Of a stretch of 58,570 bases of DNA, positions 9,145 through 18,292 are shown in pieces. Below the pieces are notes generated by a model. The model made no database searches, had not been told where the DNA came from, and saw only the letters and a list, made by a program, of their open reading frames with translations. The stretch is from contig CAJTRU010000018.1 of the NCBI GenBank assembly GCA_910579085.1, positions 1-58,570 on the forward strand. Direction: 5' to 3'. The stretch is from an uncultured Lachnospiraceae bacterium. GTDB lineage: Bacteria; Bacillota; Clostridia; Lachnospirales; Lachnospiraceae. Within the stretch, counting starts at the first letter, position 1. Every line of letters begins with the position of its first letter. Position numbers and translations under genes: made by a program.

Positions 9145-9431
9145 CTGAAAATAAACGTGTATTCATAGTGTTATATTATACTTCTGGTTTTTGTAGAAAT
9201 GGTTAATATTGGATAAAAAATGAAAAACTTTAGAATAGTCAAGAATTTTTTAAAGAAAGTTTTTCCTTTCGTTCCCGAAAAGCAGGCGATTCATTCCATA
9301 CACCCGAAAAACGGATTTTTTTTGTCGATATAAAAAGTGTAACGAAGATGAAATAACTTGAAATTTGATGAAGGTTATTTATGATTTATTACATTTTGTG
9401 GATGACTTTATAGAATTTGAGGTGATAGATT

Positions 9432-10136
9432 TTGAACATAGCAGTCGTAGATGATGAAAAAGTGATAATGGAGCAGCTTAGTGGGCTGGTCAGAAAGCAG
9501 ATGCCAGACTGTTATCTGGAATCCTATGCCACAGGGGAGGGGCTGCTTGAGGCAGTAAAGCGGTTTGACATTGTTTTTCTTGACATACAGATGGATGGCA
9601 TGGATGGGATTGAGACAGCGAGGAGGCTGCGAAAAAAGCAGGATGACATTGTCCTGATATTTGTCACAGGCAACAGGGAGTATGTGTTCGATGCCCTTGA
9701 CCTGTATGCGTTCCATTACTTGTTAAAACCTGTGAATGAAAACAAATTCAGGGAAGTGTTGGAACGGGCAGCAGGTGAAGTGGAAAAAAAGAAGGAAAAG
9801 AGGGGGCTCTTTATTAAAAAGAGAAACCTTACGCTTGACCAGGCTGACATTCTGTATATTGAAAGCAGGGCAAAAAAGGTGGAAATCCATATTGCCAGGC
9901 CGAAGGATATCATAGAAATCTATGCAACAATGGAAGAACTCGAGGGGCAGCTTGGGGAAGATTTTTACCGCTGCCACCGTGCGTATATTGTCAACATGGC
10001 CCATATCATGGAATATGACAATGACAGTATAACCATTACAAATGGAGATAAGATTTATCTGACAAAGAAGAAGTATGGAGATTTTGTAAAAGCGTATATG
10101 TGGTACCTGCAGAATGGAGGGATACCCGGTGTATAA
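9432..10136 (+). CDS. LytTR-family response regulator (AgrA-like)
   Basis: A receiver domain (residues about 1-120) has acidic pocket Asp7-Asp8, phosphoacceptor Asp51 in VFLDIQMDG and the conserved Lys in YLLKPVNENKF. A LytTR DNA-binding domain follows (about 130-234; FYRCHRAYIVNMAHI is typical). It starts with TTG after GAGGTGAT. The kinase gene overlaps its stop, so the two form a classic peptide-sensing type pair. No AgrB or AgrD-like gene is visible nearby, so the signal is unknown. Likely targets are its own operon and the small proteins downstream. Confidence 0.92.
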   Translation: MNIAVVDDEKVIMEQLSGLVRKQMPDCYLESYATGEGLLEAVKRFDIVFLDIQMDGMDGIETARRLRKKQDDIVLIFVTGNREYVFDALDLYAFHYLLKPVNENKFREVLERAAGEVEKKKEKRGLFIKKRNLTLDQADILYIESRAKKVEIHIARPKDIIEIYATMEELEGQLGEDFYRCHRAYIVNMAHIMEYDNDSITITNGDKIYLTKKKYGDFVKAYMWYLQNGGIPGV

Positions 10137-11613
10137 AACGATGGAGCTGTTATATATGTCTGTAGTCCTGTTTCAGGGATACTGTTTACAGTATTTTTTT
10201 GGCAGCTTTTTGGAAAGCAGATGGAAAAGCCGGTGGAATGGCTTATGTATGGCAGTTCTATATGCCGCAGGACTGTATGGTCTGTCAAGAGTATTTCGTC
10301 AGGATTCTGTTATGCAATATGACGATTATTGGGAAACGGTATGGAAAATGGTATTGTCACTTTGCATTTTATTTGTCCTTGCCATGTATTTTTATAAGGC
10401 ATTACGTCCTGTTTCAGTTTTTCTGGTAATAACTTTTCAGGCGGTGGCAGACATCAGCAGATATGTTGCTGTTATCCTGTTTGGCAAAATGGGGGACAGA
10501 GTGGTTGATATATGGAACTGGTGTGTAGAGAGAGGAATAATCACATCAGACAGGGCTCTTATGCTGATGTTGAATGGCAGTATACTGGCAGTGCAGCTTC
10601 TCCAGTACCTGGTGATTTCCCTGCTGTTCTATGTATCTTTAAGAAAAATTGTGCGGGATTTTAAGGAAAAGGATTATGAAATCCGCAGGACGGAGCTGTT
10701 GTTTCTTCTTACCCCGTCTGCTGCCGGGCTGTTCATTTGCCTGTTGTTGCGGATTATCATGGTCACACTGGAAGATAAGGTTCCCAAAATGCTGTATGAC
10801 AGGTATCCCATACTGACCATTGTACTTCCGGCAATACTGCTGTTGTCCCTGCTTTCTATTCTGTATGGGGTAAAGCTGTTTCAGGATATGGTTTACCGGA
10901 ACAAGGCAAAAAGTGAGAGGGTTATCCTGAAAAACCAGGTAAAAAGCCTGCAGGAACATATGGAGGAAATGGAACGCATTTACTCTGAGATACGGGCAAT
11001 GAAACACGACATGAAAAACACCCTTGCCGTGACCCTGCATCTTTCTATGGAAAAAAAGGATGAACTGCAGGAATATCTGGCTGATTTGAACCAGGCCTTT
11101 GACCGGCTGGATATGCGTTTCCGTACAGGGAATACAGTAGCGGATACTTTGCTTAATATGAAATACCATGAGGCGGTGCGTCTGGTTCCGGGTTTGGAGA
11201 TGGATACAGATAGGCTGGTGTTTCCACAAAATTTGAAAATCCACAGCTACGATATAGGCATTATTCTTGGCAATGCCGTTGATAATGCCGTCCGGGCGTG
11301 CAGGAAACTGAAAGAGAAAGAGCCGGAGGCGGAGGCTTTTATCCGGTTTGTATCCATGCAGAAAGGAAACCTTCTTGTACTGAAGGTGGAGAACAGCTTT
11401 GATGGGAAGCTGGTGCGAAAGCCTCTGGAGGAATTTCCAGTGACAGATAAACCGGATAAGGAAAATCATGGGATGGGTCTTGTAAATATTAAAAATACGG
11501 TAGAGAAGTATCATGGGACAATGGATTATATGGTAAAGGGCAGGGTGTTTATCCTGTCCATGATGATGAAAAATGAAAGGGGAAATGAAGATGGATTTTG
11601 GAGTGACAAGTAA
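10129..11613 (+). CDS. GHKL sensor histidine kinase (AgrC-like, HPK10 type)
   Basis: The N-terminal half has about six hydrophobic membrane segments (to residue about 250). A linker helix leads to the phosphoacceptor His293 in AMKHDMKNT. The GHKL ATPase domain shows the N box GNAVDNAVRACRK and the G box HGMGLVNIKNTV. I prefer the GTG at 10129, which overlaps the regulator stop and is 8 bases after GGAGGG (494 aa); an ATG at 10114 would give 499 aa. The gene in turn overlaps the next small gene, so all are one transcript. It should phosphorylate the regulator encoded just before it. Confidence 0.9.
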   Translation: MYKTMELLYMSVVLFQGYCLQYFFGSFLESRWKSRWNGLCMAVLYAAGLYGLSRVFRQDSVMQYDDYWETVWKMVLSLCILFVLAMYFYKALRPVSVFLVITFQAVADISRYVAVILFGKMGDRVVDIWNWCVERGIITSDRALMLMLNGSILAVQLLQYLVISLLFYVSLRKIVRDFKEKDYEIRRTELLFLLTPSAAGLFICLLLRIIMVTLEDKVPKMLYDRYPILTIVLPAILLLSLLSILYGVKLFQDMVYRNKAKSERVILKNQVKSLQEHMEEMERIYSEIRAMKHDMKNTLAVTLHLSMEKKDELQEYLADLNQAFDRLDMRFRTGNTVADTLLNMKYHEAVRLVPGLEMDTDRLVFPQNLKIHSYDIGIILGNAVDNAVRACRKLKEKEPEAEAFIRFVSMQKGNLLVLKVENSFDGKLVRKPLEEFPVTDKPDKENHGMGLVNIKNTVEKYHGTMDYMVKGRVFILSMMMKNERGNEDGFWSDK

Positions 11614-12571
11614 GTTGTGGGAGTATGGTATAAACAGCCGTACCAGTGCAATAGCAGAAAGGAATATAGACGGAAGTTTTGCAGAAATTGCGGCGGCGGA
11701 AGTGGCAGAGAAGGAGGCCTCATTGAGAGGTGAAAATGAAACCAGGGCAACTGGCGCCAATCACTATATGGGTGAATCTTATGAGGAACGTATAAGTAAA
11801 ATAACGGATAAAACGGCAGCAAGTGCTTTTCAGACGGCTTATACAAAGAAAATGGCAGGCGCTACAGATGGTATTTCAGTTATTAGCAGGGCATATAGCA
11901 CCGGAAAAGCAGGCGCAACAAATTTTGAAGATGCTTTTCCACAATACGATGTCATAATCCATGTGGGAAATGCCAATATTTCTTCCGGCAACTGGCAGAG
12001 AAATGACTTTCCTTTTTGGAAGTATTTTGATAAGAATACAAGTGCAGATGCTTTAAATGATTGGAAACCTGAAGGTGCAAATCCATCGCAGATGCGTAGT
12101 GACCTGCAAAGGAATTATAACAGTGTAGGTTCCGGACGGATTGCAATCCTTGTACCAGAGAGTTTGCAGCAGAAGATGGATGCAAATCCTGAGTATGCCC
12201 GGCAGATAATGGCAAAGCTGCAGGCATGGAAGGAGGATTATGACAGGTGGGATAACACAGTGGCAGCATCTTATGGCTATAATGTGGCAGAACATCAGGC
12301 AGGAAAAAGCTATGTGTTTGATTTGGATGAAAATGGGGATGTACGGAACTGTACTGTTACCAGTCCCGGACGTATTACCGTTTCATCATCTGAATTTGCA
12401 GAGGCGCGCAAAGCAAGAGAAGCAAAGCACGCTGAATATGAGAAATTGGCGGAGGAAAGTGCTTTGAAACGTAAGATGTTGGAGCAGGAGATAGAAGAAC
12501 GGTACTATAAGAGCAACTTGGTAAACCGGGCAGCGTTTAATGCGTATGAAAAAAATATAGTGGAGTTATAA
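11591..12571 (+). CDS. Leaderless small-protein family member, long form
   Basis: A 326-aa protein starting at 11591 after AGGGGA; the start lies 23 bases inside the kinase gene. There is no signal peptide or membrane segment. The region about 195-270 carries the core shared with three other proteins here: a strand ending in VPES, then LQQKMDANPEYARQI, then a LDENGDV strand. An acidic-basic coiled coil (EARKAREAKHAEYEKLAEE) comes near the C-terminus. The family resembles the uncharacterised DUF6033 group found in Lachnospiraceae (recall only). Co-transcription with the sensor pair suggests it is an output or a partner of signalling. Function unknown. Confidence 0.75.
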   Translation: MDFGVTSKLWEYGINSRTSAIAERNIDGSFAEIAAAEVAEKEASLRGENETRATGANHYMGESYEERISKITDKTAASAFQTAYTKKMAGATDGISVISRAYSTGKAGATNFEDAFPQYDVIIHVGNANISSGNWQRNDFPFWKYFDKNTSADALNDWKPEGANPSQMRSDLQRNYNSVGSGRIAILVPESLQQKMDANPEYARQIMAKLQAWKEDYDRWDNTVAASYGYNVAEHQAGKSYVFDLDENGDVRNCTVTSPGRITVSSSEFAEARKAREAKHAEYEKLAEESALKRKMLEQEIEERYYKSNLVNRAAFNAYEKNIVEL

Positions 12572-12606
12572 GGAACTTTGTTCCTGGAGAAACAGTAAAA
12601 ATATGC

Positions 12607-12676
12607 CTGGACTTATTATTAAGAGGGCATAGCTGGTTCTGGCTGACAGAGTAACCAGGACAGAAAATATTGATGG
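12607..12676 (+). promoter_or_regulatory. Conserved intergenic element, copy 1
   Basis: About 70 bases just before the ribosome binding site of the next gene closely match 21323-21391. Shared blocks are GGACTTATT, AAGAG-GCAT, GGTTCTGGCTG-CAG, CCAG and AAAATATTGAT. CTGGTT pairs with AACCAG (loop 14). It is not coding in either place, so it is a candidate cis-acting RNA or DNA element. Confidence 0.6.
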
Positions 12677-12694
12677 TAAAGGAGAGGGTTTAAT

Positions 12695-13372
12695 ATGGGC
12701 ATGTTAGGAATAAATAGTGCTTTAGCAGGCATGTATCAGTTTGTAACATCTAAGGGCATTGCCGGAACAGAAAGGGCAAGTAGGACAAATGGGAGCAATG
12801 GAGTTTCCGAAAGTACACAGGAATATTTGAATGAATTGAAAGAAAAATATCCTGATGTGAATATAACAGTGGCAGATTTTAAGAATGGAAAGCAGGAAGA
12901 TGCCTATATGCTTGGAACCAGAGGCTACAATAATATAGCAGTTTCTTCTAGTATCATTGAAAAGATGGCATCTGCTCCAGCAGCAGCGGCAAAATATGAA
13001 AAGGTTTTTGCGGAAATGTCTGGAAATGCGGATAGGGTGAAAAAATTCGCACAGGAGAATAATGATGAGATACTTGGTGCGGGAGCCGTTATTGACAAAA
13101 ATGGGAAAGTGTCCTATTGGATGGCTGGCAGAAGTAAAGACAAAATGGAAAATCCTGGAACGGTGTACAAGGAAAAGATACAGAAACAGATAGCGGAAAA
13201 ACGTGCGAAAAGAAAAGGGGAAGAGGCCTTGAAGGAGAAAAAACTGGCAAAGGCAGAATCCTTAGAAAAAATGATGGAGAAGATAAAAGCAAAACAGATA
13301 GAGACGGAAACAAGCCAGTCTGTGAAGGTGCAGGAAGATGGAAAAGGCATGCAGATGGATTTATCCATATAG
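12695..13372 (+). CDS. Leaderless small-protein family member with coiled-coil tail
   Basis: 225 aa, start supported by GGAGAGGG. The N-terminus is glycine- and serine-rich (MGMLGINSALAGMYQ) without a cleavable signal. The shared core reads NIAVSSSIIEKMASAPAAAAKY followed by GAVIDKNGKVSYWMAG. The last 70 residues are a lysine/glutamate coiled coil. It resembles DUF6033-type proteins (recall). It follows the conserved element copy 1 and lies in the sensor operon. No enzyme motif is visible. Confidence 0.75.
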   Translation: MGMLGINSALAGMYQFVTSKGIAGTERASRTNGSNGVSESTQEYLNELKEKYPDVNITVADFKNGKQEDAYMLGTRGYNNIAVSSSIIEKMASAPAAAAKYEKVFAEMSGNADRVKKFAQENNDEILGAGAVIDKNGKVSYWMAGRSKDKMENPGTVYKEKIQKQIAEKRAKRKGEEALKEKKLAKAESLEKMMEKIKAKQIETETSQSVKVQEDGKGMQMDLSI

Positions 13373-13398
13373 CAGTTAGACGTAAGGAGGAATTTATT

Positions 13399-13977
13399 AT
13401 GCGGATAATAAACAACAATCAAGGAATTTTACAGCTTTTTTCAAGGATGAATGGAAACAGACCAAATACAAATAAGCCGTTTGGCAATGCGGCCTTATCA
13501 AGACGGTCTAGTGCCGGCGGCAGGAATACACTGGAAGATTTGCTTTCCGGACATTTTAAGAATTCATATGGTGTGGAGGGAATGTGTGTTACCGGTAGAA
13601 GTGATTATAAAAAAATCGTTCCCGTATCGGATGGGATGAAACAGCATGTTTTGGAAGATGTAAAAATGGCTTATTACAAATATAATGGTATGTCAGGGGA
13701 TAATAAGGCTGAATGGGATGCCTATTACCGTAAAAATAATGAATATTATAAGACATTGAAAAAGGAAGACCGTTTATCGGCATGTTGGACTTTGAACCAA
13801 CTGCATTTAGGAATATCAAAGAAGGTTACATCTGCTATTAAAGCGGAAGTACCTGGCTGGACTGCTGGAAAACCTATTCCGAAAGGATTGCTGGATAAGA
13901 TTTTTGCGGATGAAAGCATTACGTCAATGGTGTCTGGAAAATCAGGTACGGCAGAAAGTCTGGATATAAAAATTTGA
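13399..13977 (+). CDS. Small protein of the sensor operon, unrelated to the core family
   Basis: 192 aa after GTAAGGAGG. The N-terminal 40 residues are basic and low in complexity (RIINNNQGILQLFSRM). The rest is mixed, with many Tyr and Lys, and lacks the shared core of its neighbours. No signal peptide, membrane segment or known motif. It ends in a SGTAESLDIKI tail slightly like the SFDIKA end of the 20525 protein. Function unknown. Confidence 0.65.
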   Translation: MRIINNNQGILQLFSRMNGNRPNTNKPFGNAALSRRSSAGGRNTLEDLLSGHFKNSYGVEGMCVTGRSDYKKIVPVSDGMKQHVLEDVKMAYYKYNGMSGDNKAEWDAYYRKNNEYYKTLKKEDRLSACWTLNQLHLGISKKVTSAIKAEVPGWTAGKPIPKGLLDKIFADESITSMVSGKSGTAESLDIKI

Positions 13978-14021
13978 TATGGATGTTTGTAATAGGCAGA
14001 TATTTCATGGACATTGATTAA

Positions 14022-14174
14022 AATGGCGGGCGGTTATGCTACAAGAATGAAAAAATATTAAGAGAAAACAATCCGGAGTGGAACCCGGGGGATGTTCTTG
14101 ATACAAGCTTTTTAGACCAGCTTGACGGAACTCTTGGCAGGGGCAGACTTCAAAACGTAGGAATGTTGCAGTAG
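14022..14174 (+). pseudogene. C-terminal fragment of an unknown protein
   Basis: An open stretch without its own start encodes about 50 sensible residues (NNPEWNPGDVLDTSFLDQLD, then GRGRLQNVGMLQ) and a stop at 14172. It follows a stop in the same frame at 14019. It looks like the surviving tail of a decayed small gene of this cluster. Confidence 0.45.
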
Positions 14175-14212
14175 ATTTATTTATAAAGTTTTGGATACTA
14201 GGAGGAATGGAT

Positions 14213-14338
14213 ATGTCAGTAAATAATATTGATGGAAATGTAAGTCAAGTTAGTGCAGAAAGTAATTGGTTTCAGAATATGAAAATTGATAATTCAGGCG
14301 AAAAGGAAAAAAGCGCATTGCCTATAAAAAGGGAATGA
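14213..14338 (+). CDS. 41-residue ORF, probable truncated cluster member
   Basis: A strong ribosome binding site (AGGAGGAATGG) precedes the ATG. The N-terminus MSVNNIDGN resembles the MSVNGIG start of the protein at 21409, then the frame stops after 41 codons. It is either a decayed copy or a real microprotein; decay is more likely because fragments surround it. Confidence 0.45.
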   Translation: MSVNNIDGNVSQVSAESNWFQNMKIDNSGEKEKSALPIKRE

Positions 14339-14397
14339 AAAATTATTGACAAAAGCTCCATTAAAGCGGCATGGATGGGGCGGCAAAGTCATTGTAA

Positions 14398-14604
14398 AAG
14401 CGGACAAAGATAGCATTATTAGGAAAATTTTTATTTTTAGTAGAATGTAAACATTATGCGTCAAACCGGCCAGTTGGAATAGAAGTAATAAGAAATATGT
14501 ATGGTGTTATGGGCATGAATAAACGAAAGCCGGCAGGAGGTATTATTACGGCAGCTCCTTATTTTGCAAAAGGAGTAAAAGAGAAGATAATAGAGCTTAT
14601 CTGA
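14398..14604 (+). pseudogene. Mrr-type restriction endonuclease fragment
   Basis: A start-less frame encodes FLFLVECKHYASNRPVGIEV, then VIRNMYGVMGMN and GGIITAAPYFAKGVKEK. This is the pattern of the C-terminal part of the Mrr/PD-(D/E)XK catalytic domain (ECK-x-Y, then VRxLYGV, then G-I-I-T). The preceding part with the PD motif is gone and an in-frame stop lies at 14395. It is a relic of a defence nuclease. Confidence 0.6.
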
Positions 14605-14618
14605 TTGGCAGATGGATG

Positions 14619-15449
14619 TTAACTATTCTTTTCTTCACATTGGCGTATATATTGTTTTGGTGTTATTCCACTGTGTTTTTTAAATGTTGTGATAAAGTGG
14701 TTATAATTGTTAAACCCAGCATCATAACAGGTTTCAGTCAGGCTGTACCCATCTGCAAGCAGTTGTTTTGCCAGTGCAATTCTTTTTAACTGGATAAAAT
14801 GGTATATTGTTGTACTTGTTTCTGATTTAAAAATATGGCATAAATGATATTTATCAATAGAGAAATAATCTGCTATTTTGTCCAGTGATAAAGGTTCGCA
14901 TAAATGTTCTTCAATGTGATAAATGATTTTATAAACACGCTCTGAATATTGTTCTTTGAAATTATCAGATGGGCTGTTACGGCACAGAGTGTTTACTAAC
15001 ACAAGAAGTTTCAATAGTTCTGCCTGTATCATGATATCATATCCAAAATCTTTATCTTTCTCAAGTGTTATCATATTGCGGACTGTGCTGCAATAAATAT
15101 CCTGGTATTTCTTGCTGAGTTTCAAAAACGGACTGGAAATGGAATGAAAACATTCTGACAGGCTGGTTATACCGCTGGAGTACGAATCTAATAGGAAAGG
15201 CGGGATATGGATATAAATCCTTTCGTAAAGGTTCCCAGAAACCAGCCTGCTTTTATGGATATCATGGTCTGTTATAAATATTATAGTTCCAGGAAGGATG
15301 TGCCGTTTGGTATTATTAATATAAAAATCCACTTCTCCTGCTGTCAGGAGAAATATTTCATAAAAGTTATGCATGTGAAAATCAGGATTCCAGTAATGGT
15401 AATCCCTGCATATTTTAAATTCTAACTGCTCTGAATATAACTGTATCAT
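14619..15449 (-). CDS. AraC-family transcriptional regulator
   Basis: 276 aa. The N-terminal cupin-type sensing domain (FHMHNFYEIFLLTAGEVDFYI, residues about 1-150) binds the effector, probably a sugar. The C-terminal double helix-turn-helix ends with the AraC signature (YDAGFNNYNHFITTFKKHSG, then TPKQYIRQ). It is divergent from the GH115 gene, with 122 bases between their starts that hold repeated sites. It is therefore the likely activator of glucuronoxylan use. Confidence 0.92.
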   Translation of the reverse strand: MIQLYSEQLEFKICRDYHYWNPDFHMHNFYEIFLLTAGEVDFYINNTKRHILPGTIIFITDHDIHKSRLVSGNLYERIYIHIPPFLLDSYSSGITSLSECFHSISSPFLKLSKKYQDIYCSTVRNMITLEKDKDFGYDIMIQAELLKLLVLVNTLCRNSPSDNFKEQYSERVYKIIYHIEEHLCEPLSLDKIADYFSIDKYHLCHIFKSETSTTIYHFIQLKRIALAKQLLADGYSLTETCYDAGFNNYNHFITTFKKHSGITPKQYIRQCEEKNS

Positions 15450-15464
15450 AAATATTCCCCCAAA

Positions 15465-15516
15465 AACACAATTTTACAAAGAAAAAACACAATTTCACAA
15501 AAGAAATTTGTAAAAT
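15465..15516. promoter_or_regulatory. Repeated operator-like sites between AraC regulator and GH115
   Basis: AACACAATTTTACAAA (15465-15480) is repeated as AACACAATTTCACAAA (15486-15501), exactly 21 bp apart or two helix turns. An inverted partial copy, ATTTGTAAAAT, sits at 15506-15516. Direct repeats on one helix face are what AraC dimers bind. Confidence 0.65.
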
Positions 15517-15571
15517 ATAGTGATATTTTATTATAAAAGGAAATATGTGTCAATAAAGTGAGGTTGTAGAA

Positions 15572-17826
15572 TTGGATAATGGATTTATATTAAAAAAGGA
15601 AAGTTTAGTTACAGTATGTTATTCTGTACAGGAAAGTAAAGCAGTAAAAAGAAGTATCAGGAATCTAAGGAATGACATTGAAAAAGTTATAGGATGCCAG
15701 TGCGAGGAGATGTTGTGTGGTGAAGGCAAAAGAGAAAAAGGCCTGTGCATTATGGCAGGGACAATAGGAAAGAATAAGGAGGTTGACATAAAGATTGGGC
15801 AGGGACTGCTGGATGTGGATTCTATACTTGACGAAAACGGAAATTACAGATGGGAAGGATATGTAATACAGGTGATAGAAGGGGAACTGTATATTGCTGG
15901 TTCAGATAGAAGAGGGACAGTTTATGGCATATATGAGTTCTCAAGATGGCTTGGTGTGTTACCCTGGTATTATTTTGGAGATGTGCCTGTCAAAAGAAAG
16001 CAGGAAATTATAGTTTCTTGTGGTTTTTATAAAGCAGACTACCCTTCTGTGCAGTATAGGGGGATTTTTATTAATGATGAAGAAGAACTGGAGGCATGGG
16101 CAGAAGAACATACAAAGGATAAAACTATAGGTCCGGAAATCTATGAAAAGATATTTGAACTTTTGCTTCGGTTAAAGGCAAATTATATATGGCCAGCAAT
16201 GCATGTAAATTATTTTAATGAAAATCTGCGTAATGGTGAACTGGCAGATGAGATGGGGATTGTGGTGGGAACATCCCACTGTGACATGCTTCTTAGGAGT
16301 AACCAGAATGAATGGAACCCCTGGGTATTAAAAAAGGGGTACCATGAATTGAAATACGATTATTCCATAGAAGGGGAAAACAGGGAAAGAATTAAGGAAT
16401 ACTGGCGGGAGAGCCTGGAACAGAACAGGAACTATGAAAACACATATACCATTGGAATGAGGGGAATTCACGATTCTGGATTTGTTGCAAGTAAAATTAA
16501 TGGGGATACAGAATTGAGTGAAAAGCAGGTCCAGGAGAAAAAAATCAAATTAATGCAGGAAGTTTTTTCGGACCAGCGTGCAATAATTTGCCAGGTATTT
16601 GGGGAAGAAAAAGCCAAAAAAGCAGTTCAGGTATTTGTACCATATAAGGAAGTTCTTGATTTGTATGATGCAGGCCTTGATGTGCCAGATGATGTGACAA
16701 TAATATGGGTAAATGATAACTTTGGACATATGAGGAGATATCCGGATTCAGAGGAGCTTACAAGAAGGGGCGGCCATGGACTTTATTTCCATAATTCCTA
16801 TTGGGCCCATCCAGAAATGAGTTATTTATTTATCAATTCAATTCCACTTGCACAGACAGGCAATGAACTGGAAAAGGCTTACAGGAAAGGTATCCGTAAA
16901 CTATGGGTGTTGAATGTTGGGGCAATTAAACCACTGGAAATGGATATGGAATATTTTATCCGCTATGGGTGGGAAGCAGGGAAAGAGAATGCAGTTACAA
17001 GAAAACCTGGGCAGTTTGTACAGGAGTGGGTGGATTATAACTTTTCAGGAGGATTTGGCAGAGAGGCAGCAGATTTGTATGGAAAATATGCACAGATAAC
17101 GAATGTCAGAAAGATAGAGCATCTGGTATCAGATGTGTTTGCCCAGGAAGGTTATATGCAGGTGCTGGTTTTTGGAAAATTGACCGTCTGTATGCACATA
17201 ATGAGGAATATAAGCAGAAGCAACGCGGAAAGAAGAGGAATTACTATTCAGGTGGGCAGACAGTAAAAAATGTACTGAAGGAAATTTCAAAGGCAGATTT
17301 GCAGGAAAGGCATGGCAGACTGGAAATTGAGGCAGAATGTGTACTGGCAGAGTCTGATGTGGCGTGGAGGAATTGTGGTAAAGACGATATGCGGAAATGG
17401 GAACATTTGCAGTCAGAAACGGCAGGGCGTACAGGTCTTGCCATGCAGTTAGAACCTGCTGGCATAATCTATGAAAAACCTGAAAATGCGCCTGGGCTGA
17501 ATTACAGAATAAAAATACAGCACCAGGGAATTTATCATGTGTGGCTGTTAATGTATGTTGCGGATGCCCGGTCAGATTTACTTGTTTTAGCAGTGGATGG
17601 TATTATCCAGCCATTGCAGGAACAGTTCTCAAAAGGAGGACAGTTTACTTATGGAACGTCCCATATTTATTACTGGAATCTGGTTTCAGATATACAATTG
17701 ACAGCACAGGAACATGTTTTCAGTATTCTTCCAGTGAAGAGCGGTTTTAGAGTAGACAGAATTTATCTGACTATTGGGGAAGAACTTCCGCCAAATGATT
17801 ATGAATGGGATAGAATAATAAAATAA
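15572..17826 (+). pseudogene. GH115 alpha-glucuronidase, single frameshift
   Basis: Family 115 enzymes remove (methyl-)glucuronic acid from xylan. The first frame (to 17266) covers the N-terminal and catalytic parts: YPSVQYRGIFINDEEEL, KANYIWPAMHVNYF, GTSHCDMLLRSNQNEW, YTIGMRGIHDSG, VWVLN-type GAIKPLEMD. Near 17157-17175 it shifts. The other frame continues in register as FWKIDRLYAHNEEYKQKQRG and the C-terminal accessory domains to 17826. The start is weak (TTG at 15572 after GAGG). No signal peptide, so cytoplasmic. One indel either inactivates a recent gene or is a read error. Regulated by the divergent AraC gene. Confidence 0.82.
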
Positions 17827-18292
17827 TATAGAAATTACTGGCAGTTATTTTTTATTTGCTAATTGAATATGGAGATAAATTTATATCGTCTAAACTGAAA
17901 TGTACATTGGGAGAATATATTTTTCTTGCATGAAGGAAAATGGTGCTGGAATCCCTGCAATACATTAAAAACAGTAAATATAAGCGGTATATACATTTTG
18001 GTGGGCGTCCTGCTTTTCACGATGAACGTGGATTGCAGTGCGCCTGCTTTTTCTGGCTGAGGATAATAAAATCCAGCGCAATGATATGGAAACTCAATAG
18101 ATGTGGGGGCGTTATTAAAAGATAAAGGCGTATCCAGCGCAACTCTTTGTATTTCCAAAAGATGGTTTATATATTTGGCATCTAAAATCAAAACCTGCGA
18201 TTCACGTTGCCAGATTAACCATTCACGAAACAGATGTTAGAACTACTGGTAATTTTTCCGATAAATTAGTTGGGGACTGGAGGTGGCGGGAC
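17827..18292. other. Non-coding stretch before LytTR operon 2
   Basis: No convincing gene. A 110-codon minus-strand frame (17859-18191) has no ribosome binding site and unconvincing composition. The segment probably holds decayed coding sequence plus the promoter of the second sensor operon. I see no clear hairpin. Confidence 0.4.

Noticed and set aside
9432..11613. Complete agr quorum-sensing locus
   Set aside because: Regulator and kinase fit, but no AgrB-like membrane protease or AgrD-like peptide gene could be found on either side or in small frames.
10639..11760. 373-codon minus-strand frame
   Set aside because: Shadow of the GHKL kinase gene, whose motifs on the plus strand are clear.
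17859..18191. 110-codon minus-strand frame after GH115
   Set aside because: No start signal, and composition unlike the neighbours. It could be decayed sequence, but I could not match it to a family.
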